From contig JAAVAF010000113.1 of NCBI GenBank assembly GCA_014804225.1, positions 1 through 10,058 of the forward strand: 10,058 nt of DNA, written 5' to 3'. The DNA is from Lachnospiraceae bacterium (lineage in GTDB: Bacteria; Bacillota; Clostridia; Lachnospirales; Lachnospiraceae). Below the pieces are notes generated by a model, which ran no database searches, was not told the DNA's origin, and saw nothing but the letters and a program-made list of their open reading frames with translations. A program made the position numbers and the translations under genes. Below, one piece after another: positions 1 through 6,551 of the stretch. The stretch's first letter is position 1. Each line of letters begins with the position of its first letter.

Positions 1-2
1 AA

Positions 3-3000
3 GCATTTGGTAAAATGAAAAAAGACATTTTGTCTTGCTTTAATAATGATAAATTAGAAATTGAGGAAAATAAAATAAAAAAGATAATTTGTGCATATTC
101 TTCTACAAATATTCATGTAGAACAACAAGAAGAATTAAAAAGTATGATATTGGGAATTGATATTGAAATAATAGGATTAAGCACGATTTCCCATGATTTA
201 CTTGTAAATTTTCCATTTTTGGCAGCAGAATTTTTAAACATTCAAGTTGATACACATCAAATATTTTCAATAGATGAATTTATTAAGGTATATGACAAAA
301 ATGGGATGAATGCGCCTCTTGGTATGGATTTACATTATAGGGAGCTAGAAAAAGAACAATTGTATTCAACACTTAGTTCTTCAAAAATTACATTAGTAAC
401 AGGGGTGTCAGGAGTAGGAAAAACCAGACTTGTTTTAGAAGTATGCAAGCAATTTGAAGTCGAAGATTGGAATGTTTTATGTGTGAAAAATAATGGGGAA
501 TTGCTTTATAATGATATACAATATTACACATCTGATGAAGGAAAATATATTTTATTTATTGATGATGCAAACCAAACAACCAGTTTAGAATACATATTGG
601 ATTATGTAACTGATATTTCGCATAATAATACTATTAAAATAGTAATGACGGTACGAGATTATGCAAAACATAGAGTGAAAAGTATTGTTTGTCAATATAT
701 GATGCCGCAAGAAATAACAATTAAGACTTTAAAAGATGAAGAGGTTAAGGAAGTTTTAAAAGAAAACCTTGGGATACTTAATAAAGATTATTTAGACAGA
801 ATAACACAGATTGCAAAGGGTAATATAAGATTAGCTATTTTGGCTGGGAAAATATCAATTGATAATGGTTATTTAGCAATAAGAAATGCCACAGATATAT
901 TTGCTCAATATTATGGAAGAATAATAGAATCTACAGAATTAACGAAAGATGCCATAAATGCTTTGTTTGTTATATCTCTTTTAGGTGCAATTCGGTTTAA
1001 AGAAAGTGTTATAGCACAAAAAGTATTAGACATAATGAATATAAATTCTGAATGTTTTATAGTTTTGTGCCATGATTTAAATGATAGAGAATTGATTGAT
1101 TTATATCAAGATGAAGTTGCGAAAGTTAGCGATCAGAGTCTTGGAAATTATATATTAGAATATGTTTTAATTGAAAAAAAGACAATTTCTATTTTTCAAT
1201 TGTTACAGATAAGCTTTCCTGAATATAAAAATAAAATAGTATATGCGTTGAATACACTAATTAAATTGTTTTATTCGGAGGATACGAAGAATTATATTGA
1301 AGAACAAGTTAATATAAGTTGGAATGAGGCAGATAAGAGCCAGCAAGCAGAATATCTAAAATGTTTTCATGCCCTGAATGAAGAGAAATCCTTATCGATT
1401 TTAAAACAAATAATTGATAGTACAAAATGTATTGAGATGGACATATCACAGTTTGATATTGATAGCAAGAAAAATTATAATAATATTAAATGTGAAGAGA
1501 TTGCCATTTTAAGTAGCTTTAAGTATTCTGAATATTTTGAGGATGCTATGGAATTATTGCTGCTTTATTATAAAAAAAGACCTGATTTAATCATGGATTT
1601 TTATTTTGCTTTTTCTGATAGAATGTCGTTTGATGTAAATTCGCACAAATTAGACTATGATAAAGAACTAAAGATGGTAAATTGTATATGGAAATATGCA
1701 AATGAGGGTAAAGACATCAATGTTACCATATTATTGTTGCATATATTTAAAGAACTTTTAAAATGCAGTTTTCACAGGACGGAGTCTGCTGAGAATAGTA
1801 GATCTTTTAAAATGTACAATTTACAGGTGTTATATACTGATGGAATTAAAAAGTTGCGTAATTTTATTTGGGGAGTATTGTCTAAGTTATATTCAAATAA
1901 CAAATATATAAGGCTTCTTAATGATATTATTTCATATTGCTATATTAGTGGCTTAAATCATGAAGAAGCAAAGCAAATTCAACTGTATGATTTGCAATGC
2001 ATAAAGGAAATGTTTTTTGATAAATGGGAGAACTTGACATTTGAACAGTGTAAAATACTGAGAGAGTTAGAAAAACATTGTGAATGGATGGAAATAGAAA
2101 ATGGGAATTTATTTGATAGATATACCGAAAATAAGGATTTTATAATTTACAACACATTGGTTAAGGAGCATATAAACGGAAAAACATGGGAGGAGCACGA
2201 AGCGGAGAGAAAAAGCCAAATTAAAGAAATGATTAAAGAATATCAGATAAATGATTATGCACATCTATTTAAAATATGTAGAATTTGTGAAGAAAATAAA
2301 GATAAAGAAGGGTGGTCATTGAAATCAGGGATAGATATTATTTTTACAATCTTAGAGTCTGAACCAGAAGTATATTTAGATGTTGTAAACAGTTATCTTC
2401 AATACCAAGCCCCTTATGGAGATAATGCCGATAGGATTATAAGCAAACTATTAATGAATTTCGGAATTGAGCATACAAAAAAAATTATAGAAGAAAAAGA
2501 CTTTTCCTATAAGCATCATTGGGAAAGTGCTATTTGGGAAAATGCACCGAAAGAAATGCTCAATAAAGAATTGACAAAAGAGTTTTTAAATTTTATGAAG
2601 CAAGAGGCTTCTTTGGAGATGCCTGATTTCCCATCTATATTATGCTTGGAGAGATATAGGGAATATGATGAAAAAATTGTAAAAAAAGTATCAAAAATCA
2701 TTATAGATTCACCTCCTAAAAATAGTTTTTATGTAGCAAAATTCTTTAATTTTGCTCATCAGGAAACATCAATTCAATTAATATTGGATTTGTTCTTGGA
2801 CGAATGGGAGTTGTTAGGAAATTTATATATTCTTGCTTTAGGAGAGCATTTTGATTATAACGGAAGGCTTTTAATAGAACTTGTTAAAAGAAAGAATTCC
2901 TTTTGGAGAGATATTACACAAAAACTTCATGGTAATATACATAGAACATCATATGAACATAATGTATTTGAAAATATTTGGGAGATGGATAGTTATAAGG

Positions 3001-3491
3001 AACTAATCCAAATTGCATTTGAGAATATGTTGGGCGATTATTTTGGGTTTATGGTAGAAGATGAGGGTGCAGTGATTTTTGCTAATAGCAAAGAGACCTC
3101 AGAATTTATAAGGAAGCGTAAAAAGGAATGGATAAAAGAGTATATTGAAAAAAATATTGGAAATAGCAATAACCTCATAATGATCTTTGATGTTATTGCA
3201 ACATTTTTGGCATCAGATAGAATAGAGTTTTTGCTGGAATTGCTGAATTATACAAAAGATATTGAGGTATTTAAGTCTATACCTTTGTTTGCGAGTTCTT
3301 CATCTTGGAGTGGTAGTGAAGTGCCTCTTATTGAAAAAAAGATTGATTTTTTAAGTGATTTAATCGCATCTCTTAAAGGAGCGGATTTTATAGAACATAG
3401 GGCTTATCTTAAAGAGAGAAAAAATTCATATGAGAGCTATAAACAAGAAATTCTGATAAAGGAATATTTAGAAAACAGTGATATAGCATAA
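3..3491 (+). CDS. Large STAND/AAA-type P-loop ATPase, putative defence protein (5' end probably outside window)
   Basis: Seen, numbering from the Met at base 15 (1158 residues): Walker A GVSGVGKT at 130-137, Walker B ILFIDD at 179-184, a sensor-like Arg in TVRD (R214), and KGNIRLA at 268-274 where STAND proteins carry a helical-domain motif. Residues about 281-1158 look helical and contain no second recognisable enzyme. The C-terminus has a compact SWSGSEVP segment at about 1097-1104 and a charged helix. Residues 1-110 (FLNIQVDTHQIFSIDEFI, then APLG and YRELE just before the P-loop) resemble, from memory, the linker between an N-terminal restriction-endonuclease-like domain and the NTPase in large bacterial nuclease-STAND proteins. 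The Met at 15 has no Shine-Dalgarno sequence and the frame is open to base 3, so I treat the gene as 5' partial. Inference: an ATP-dependent switch sensing infection, with the effector domain upstream. Sampled lines are 22-38% GC. An ordinary AAA ATPase is the alternative. ATPase certain; defence role likely but unproven. Confidence 0.85.
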   Translation, partial: AFGKMKKDILSCFNNDKLEIEENKIKKIICAYSSTNIHVEQQEELKSMILGIDIEIIGLSTISHDLLVNFPFLAAEFLNIQVDTHQIFSIDEFIKVYDKNGMNAPLGMDLHYRELEKEQLYSTLSSSKITLVTGVSGVGKTRLVLEVCKQFEVEDWNVLCVKNNGELLYNDIQYYTSDEGKYILFIDDANQTTSLEYILDYVTDISHNNTIKIVMTVRDYAKHRVKSIVCQYMMPQEITIKTLKDEEVKEVLKENLGILNKDYLDRITQIAKGNIRLAILAGKISIDNGYLAIRNATDIFAQYYGRIIESTELTKDAINALFVISLLGAIRFKESVIAQKVLDIMNINSECFIVLCHDLNDRELIDLYQDEVAKVSDQSLGNYILEYVLIEKKTISIFQLLQISFPEYKNKIVYALNTLIKLFYSEDTKNYIEEQVNISWNEADKSQQAEYLKCFHALNEEKSLSILKQIIDSTKCIEMDISQFDIDSKKNYNNIKCEEIAILSSFKYSEYFEDAMELLLLYYKKRPDLIMDFYFAFSDRMSFDVNSHKLDYDKELKMVNCIWKYANEGKDINVTILLLHIFKELLKCSFHRTESAENSRSFKMYNLQVLYTDGIKKLRNFIWGVLSKLYSNNKYIRLLNDIISYCYISGLNHEEAKQIQLYDLQCIKEMFFDKWENLTFEQCKILRELEKHCEWMEIENGNLFDRYTENKDFIIYNTLVKEHINGKTWEEHEAERKSQIKEMIKEYQINDYAHLFKICRICEENKDKEGWSLKSGIDIIFTILESEPEVYLDVVNSYLQYQAPYGDNADRIISKLLMNFGIEHTKKIIEEKDFSYKHHWESAIWENAPKEMLNKELTKEFLNFMKQEASLEMPDFPSILCLERYREYDEKIVKKVSKIIIDSPPKNSFYVAKFFNFAHQETSIQLILDLFLDEWELLGNLYILALGEHFDYNGRLLIELVKRKNSFWRDITQKLHGNIHRTSYEHNVFENIWEMDSYKELIQIAFENMLGDYFGFMVEDEGAVIFANSKETSEFIRKRKKEWIKEYIEKNIGNSNNLIMIFDVIATFLASDRIEFLLELLNYTKDIEVFKSIPLFASSSSWSGSEVPLIEKKIDFLSDLIASLKGADFIEHRAYLKERKNSYESYKQEILIKEYLENSDIA

Positions 3492-3529
3492 AGTCATATT
3501 TGATTAAAGAATGGAAAAATTGAAGAATT

Positions 3530-3548
3530 ATGCTATAATAATGCTATA
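3530..3548 (+). repeat. Tandem 8-base direct repeat overlapping the -10 box (candidate operator)
   Basis: ATGCTATA occurs at 3530-3537 and again at 3541-3548, an 11-base period, or about one helical turn. The first copy overlaps the -10 hexamer and the second covers the expected transcription start. Two sites on the same DNA face at a promoter suit side-by-side binding by a small HTH protein, and the XRE gene begins 31 bases downstream. The repeats are seen; operator function is inferred. Confidence 0.5.
3531..3539 (+). promoter_or_regulatory. Extended -10 promoter for the xre-hsdMSR operon
   Basis: TGCTATAAT is a perfect extended -10 (TGn followed by TATAAT, hexamer at 3534-3539). The best -35 match at a usable distance is TGGAAA at 3512-3517 (4 of 6 matches, 16-base spacer), which is weak, as is common for extended -10 promoters. 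Transcription would start near 3546, giving a leader of about 34 bases before the xre start codon. No other convincing promoter lies between xre and hsdR, so this one probably drives the whole operon. Confidence 0.65.
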
Positions 3549-3557
3549 TCATTGATA
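3547..3557. promoter_or_regulatory. Small palindrome TATCA-T-TGATA at the predicted transcription start
   Basis: TATCATTGATA is an 11-base palindrome with a one-base centre, lying between the -10 box and the ribosome binding site. It partly overlaps the right arm of the longer inverted repeat. Short palindromes here are typical XRE-family operators, so it is an alternative or additional binding site for the adjacent regulator. Function is inferred from position alone. Confidence 0.4.
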
Positions 3558-3564
3558 GACCTAT

Positions 3565-3570
3565 GAGGAG
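3565..3570 (+). promoter_or_regulatory. Ribosome binding site of the xre gene
   Basis: GAGGAG lies 9 bases before the ATG at 3580, a strong Shine-Dalgarno match at normal spacing. It fixes the start of the small regulator. Confidence 0.8.
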
Positions 3571-3579
3571 ATGTAAAAC

Positions 3580-3807
3580 ATGACATATTCAGAAGAAATA
3601 AAGAAAATTCGGCGGAAATGTTTCCTTTCACAGGAGGCTTTTGGTAGAGAACTAGATGTTTCGTTTTCTTCTATCAATCGCTGGGAAGGTGGCAAAAGCA
3701 GACCAAATATGTCTGCCATGAAAAAAATTAAGGAGTTTTGTGAAAAACATAATCTTGATTTTAGCGTATTAGAAGAATTGTGGATGCAGACAGGAAAGGA
3801 AGATTAA
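3580..3807 (+). CDS. XRE-family helix-turn-helix transcriptional regulator
   Basis: A 75-residue protein that is almost entirely one Cro/C1-type HTH domain. Residues 4-12 (SEEIKKIRR) form helix 1. The segment SQEAFGRELDVSFSSINRWE at about 17-36 is the helix-turn-helix, with the typical Q at the start of helix 2 and the SxxxINRWE recognition helix. GGKSRPN and a C-terminal helix follow. There is no second domain, so it should act as a small DNA-binding repressor or activator. It has a strong GAGGAG site, is the first gene after the promoter at 3531-3539, and ends 7 bases before hsdM. Inference: it controls the type I system and itself, like the C proteins of other restriction systems that delay restriction until the host is methylated. 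Type I operons often lack such a gene, so its target is uncertain. Family assignment is firm. Confidence 0.93.
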   Translation: MTYSEEIKKIRRKCFLSQEAFGRELDVSFSSINRWEGGKSRPNMSAMKKIKEFCEKHNLDFSVLEELWMQTGKED

Positions 3808-3814
3808 CGATACT

Positions 3815-5419
3815 ATGGCTAAGAAAACAACTGAAAAAGCATTGAACATAGATAATATTCTATTTAATTGTAGGGATTACTTACGTGCGGCACGTAACTC
3901 CGGATCATTCTTTGAGAAAAGAGATATGATGCTTACACTCGTGTTCTTGAGATTTATTGGCGAAAAGTATGAAGACGGAATTGAAAAACTGAAGCAAACA
4001 CTTATAGAACAGGGATTAGATCCAGAGGATGAAAATATTAGAGCAGCCTTCTTTGATGATGCTACTTTCGCAGATGGAACATATAATTTACCACCGGAAG
4101 CAAGATGGTCAACGATTATTAACACTCCAGCTCCAGGGCTAAATGTTGCACTTGACACAGCGTTACAAAGATTAGAGGAAGAAGATCCTCAATTAAAAGG
4201 ATGCTTTGTTAAAGGAACATTTACAGCACGTAATCTGGCTGCCAATGATATAAAGAAGATTGTTGATGAAGTAAACAAAATCAGCCATAAGGCATTTGGA
4301 GAGGAAAAAGACCTTATTGGTCGTGTATACGAATATTTCCTTAAAGAATTCGCGGTAAATGCTACAAAGGAGGAAGGAGAGTTTTACACACCTCATGATG
4401 TGGTACAGCTTATTGCGTCTATGATTGAACCTTATGATGGTACTTTATATGATCCTTGTTGCGGTTCAGGAGGAATGTTTATTCAGAGTGCTGAACTTGT
4501 AAAGTCAAAGCAGGGGAACTTAAATGGTATCAATGTATATGGTCAGGAAAAAGAACCGGCGACATATCGTCTTGCAAAAATGAACTTGGCTTTGCGTGGA
4601 ATTAGTCATAATCTTGGAAAAGAAGCGGATTCATCATTTACTCATGATTTGCATAGAGGGTTGTACTTTAACTATATTATGGCAAATCCACCTTTCAATC
4701 TTAAAGGCTGGTACAATGAAAATTTGAAAAATGATGCTCGCTGGTCAGATTATGTAACACCACCAGAAAGCAATGCAAATTATGCTTGGATTTTACATAT
4801 GCTTTCTCATTTAAAACAAACGGATGGTGTGGCAGGATTTCTTCTTGCCAATGGAGCCCTAAATGATATTGATACATTAAAGATTCGTAAGAAACTAATC
4901 AAAAATGATAAGGTTGAGGCTATTATTGTTCTTCCAAGAGAGCTGTTCATCACTACGGACATTAGTGTTACACTTTGGATTTTGAATCAGAATAAAAAAG
5001 ATGGTACCTACCATGGCAGACGTCTTCGTAATCGTGAGTATGAAATCCTTTTTATGGATTTGCGTCAATGGAGAGAAAATCCTGTTAAGGGTGAAAACAA
5101 AAAGAAAGTACGCTTGGTTACAGAACAGATTGAACGAGCAGCAGATATATACCACACATGGCAAGGGAAAGGTATTGATGGTACAAACTATGAAGTGCCT
5201 GAACTTTATCGAAGTGTAGGAATTATTGAAATTGAAAACAAAGGCTGGACACTTACACCGAGCAAATATATCGAGTTTATTGACCATGATTTAGAGATTG
5301 ACTATGAAAAGGAAATGGCTCGTATTCAGGTAGAAATGAAGGAAGTTATGACACAGGAAAAGAACTCCCAGCAGATGCTGGAAGATGCATTTAGGGGGAT
5401 TGGTTATGGCATTGACTAA
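3815..5419 (+). CDS. hsdM: Type I restriction-modification system DNA methyltransferase subunit HsdM (N6-adenine)
   Basis: HsdM transfers a methyl group from S-adenosylmethionine to the N6 of adenine in the bipartite site chosen by HsdS. Two HsdM plus one HsdS form the methylase, and HsdR adds restriction. The 534 residues are the usual length (EcoR124I-type subunits are about 520). An N-terminal helical HsdM_N domain spans about 10-155. The catalytic domain has YTPHDVV at 191-197, the SAM-binding motif I DPCCGSGG at 213-220, and catalytic motif IV NPPF at 291-294. The C-terminal helices after about 490 probably contact HsdS. All key residues are intact. The ATG at 3815 follows the xre stop by 7 bases; the purine-rich AAAGGAAG at 3795-3802 is a modest, slightly distant ribosome site, so translational coupling with xre is plausible. 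The 3' end overlaps hsdS by 14 bases. Sampled lines are near 38% GC. Confidence 0.97.
   Translation: MAKKTTEKALNIDNILFNCRDYLRAARNSGSFFEKRDMMLTLVFLRFIGEKYEDGIEKLKQTLIEQGLDPEDENIRAAFFDDATFADGTYNLPPEARWSTIINTPAPGLNVALDTALQRLEEEDPQLKGCFVKGTFTARNLAANDIKKIVDEVNKISHKAFGEEKDLIGRVYEYFLKEFAVNATKEEGEFYTPHDVVQLIASMIEPYDGTLYDPCCGSGGMFIQSAELVKSKQGNLNGINVYGQEKEPATYRLAKMNLALRGISHNLGKEADSSFTHDLHRGLYFNYIMANPPFNLKGWYNENLKNDARWSDYVTPPESNANYAWILHMLSHLKQTDGVAGFLLANGALNDIDTLKIRKKLIKNDKVEAIIVLPRELFITTDISVTLWILNQNKKDGTYHGRRLRNREYEILFMDLRQWRENPVKGENKKKVRLVTEQIERAADIYHTWQGKGIDGTNYEVPELYRSVGIIEIENKGWTLTPSKYIEFIDHDLEIDYEKEMARIQVEMKEVMTQEKNSQQMLEDAFRGIGYGID
5393..5399 (+). promoter_or_regulatory. Ribosome binding site that decides the hsdS start
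   Basis: AGGGGGA sits 6 bases before the ATG at 5406, inside the last codons of hsdM. The in-frame ATG 21 bases earlier, at 5385, has no such site and would place this sequence inside its own coding region, so 5406 is preferred. Confidence 0.75.
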
Positions 5420-6548
5420 AATAAAATTGGGAAAATATATAGAGTTATATTCTCAGAAATGCAATATTCCCAATTTGAGCAATGATGAAGTTTCGGGCAT
5501 TAATAAGGACAAAGAATTTTTCGAACCATCTCCTCAAGTTGGAAGTGACACAAGTAAATACAAAGTTGTTCCACCAACTTACTTTGCTTGCAATTTAATG
5601 CACGTAGGACGAGATGTTGTTTTACCAATTGCTTATAATCACTCAGAAAAGAATAAAATAGTAAGCCCTGCTTATCAGGTGTTTAGGTTTTTGGACAACA
5701 AAGAGCTTCTTAGTGAATATTTCTTCCTATATCTAAAATCATCTGAAAAGGATAGATACTTTTGGTTTAACACAGATGGTTCTGTTCGTGATGGTATGTC
5801 ATGGGAAGATTTTATTGAAGTTGAAATAGACCTCCCACCGCTGCCAATTCAGCAAAAGTATGTATATGTCTACAATGCCATGCTTGAAAATCAGAAAAGC
5901 TATGAGTGTGGCTTAGAGGATTTGAAGCTTGTTTGCGATGTGTATATTGATAAACTCAGAAAAAATCTTCCACATCAAAAGTTAGGAGCTTATATTTCAA
6001 TAAGTAATAACAAAAATGATGAATTAGAGTATGGAATTGACACAGTAAGAGGTATTTCAATTGAAAAGAAATTTATTGATACAAAAGCAAATATGGAGGG
6101 AGTTTCCCTTAAACCATATGCTGTTGTTTATCCAAATGAATTTGCATATGTAACAGTAACTTCAAGAAATGGAGGAAAAATCTCTCTTGCCCGTAATAAT
6201 AGCAATGAGCCATATATTTGTTCTTCTTCTTATATTGTATTCAAAGTTAATAATAAAAAAGAATTAATGCCGGAATACTTATCGATGTTATTTGAACGTG
6301 GTGAGTTTAATCGGTATTCTCGTTATAAATCATGGGGAAGTGCAAGGGAAACATTTGACTGGGAAGAAATGTGTGATGTCAGAATACCTGTTCCTAATAT
6401 CAAAATACAGCGCGATATAGTAAATATTTTTGAAGCTTATGATATGCGCAAAGAAATTAACGAAAAGCTAAAAACACAAATAAAAGATATTTGCCCGATT
6501 TTGATAAAGGGTTCAATCGAAGAGGCAAGAAAAACAAAGGAGGCATAG
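5406..6548 (+). CDS. hsdS: Type I restriction-modification system specificity subunit HsdS
   Basis: HsdS selects the DNA sequence recognised by the whole complex. With the start at 5406 it is 380 residues, within the usual range. Two target recognition domains alternate with two conserved helical spacers: TRD1 about 5-142, spacer 1 from LPPLPIQQ (143-150) to about 190, TRD2 about 191-325, spacer 2 from IPVPNIKIQ (327-335) to the end. The two halves share a layout: each opens with KLG-x-YI, and each TRD closes with a matching pair, GSVRDGMSWEDF and GSARETFDWEEM, just before the proline-rich boundary. The TRDs otherwise differ, so the target should be an asymmetric bipartite site that cannot be read from sequence. 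The gene overlaps hsdM by 14 bases and ends 3 bases before hsdR, so translation is probably coupled. Several sampled lines have less GC (25-40%) than hsdM. No second hsdS, inverted partial copy or invertase is in the window. Confidence 0.95.
   Translation: MALTKIKLGKYIELYSQKCNIPNLSNDEVSGINKDKEFFEPSPQVGSDTSKYKVVPPTYFACNLMHVGRDVVLPIAYNHSEKNKIVSPAYQVFRFLDNKELLSEYFFLYLKSSEKDRYFWFNTDGSVRDGMSWEDFIEVEIDLPPLPIQQKYVYVYNAMLENQKSYECGLEDLKLVCDVYIDKLRKNLPHQKLGAYISISNNKNDELEYGIDTVRGISIEKKFIDTKANMEGVSLKPYAVVYPNEFAYVTVTSRNGGKISLARNNSNEPYICSSSYIVFKVNNKKELMPEYLSMLFERGEFNRYSRYKSWGSARETFDWEEMCDVRIPVPNIKIQRDIVNIFEAYDMRKEINEKLKTQIKDICPILIKGSIEEARKTKEA
6536..6543 (+). promoter_or_regulatory. Strong ribosome binding site of hsdR
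   Basis: AAAGGAGG, a perfect Shine-Dalgarno core, ends 8 bases before the ATG at 6552 and lies inside the last codons of hsdS. It is the best ribosome site in the operon. Confidence 0.85.
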
Positions 6549-6551
6549 TCT

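Larger units (their letters stand above)
3479..3551. repeat. 11-base perfect inverted repeat bracketing the intergenic region
   Basis: TGATATAGCAT at 3479-3489 is the exact reverse complement of ATGCTATATCA at 3541-3551, with 51 bases between. The left arm covers the last codons and first base of the stop codon of the ATPase gene; the right arm contains the second ATGCTATA copy at the promoter. It is therefore a third, inverted copy of the same motif. The loop is too long and there is no T-tract, so it is not an intrinsic terminator. A distal operator for DNA looping is possible; chance similarity in AT-rich DNA is not excluded. Confidence 0.45.

Noticed and set aside
2477..2484. Run of eight A residues in the ATPase gene as a phase-variable or slippage site.
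   Set aside because: Such runs are expected in very AT-rich DNA, the frame is intact across it, and no alternative product makes sense.
3492..3530. Possible intrinsic terminator after the ATPase gene.
   Set aside because: No stable GC-containing hairpin followed by a T-tract is present; the 11-base inverted repeat has a 51-base loop and AT-rich arms.
4895..5287. 130-codon open frame on the - strand.
   Set aside because: It is antisense to intact hsdM, its protein is low-complexity and family-less, and no ribosome site or promoter supports it.
5385..5405. Earlier in-frame ATG for hsdS at 5385, adding seven residues.
   Set aside because: It lacks a ribosome site, and the strong AGGGGGA lies between it and the ATG at 5406, which begins a typical HsdS N-terminus (MALTKIKLG).
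5406..6548. Phase-variable, invertible hsdS locus.
   Set aside because: There is no second hsdS or partial copy, no recombinase gene and no inverted repeat pair inside hsdS that I could find in the window.
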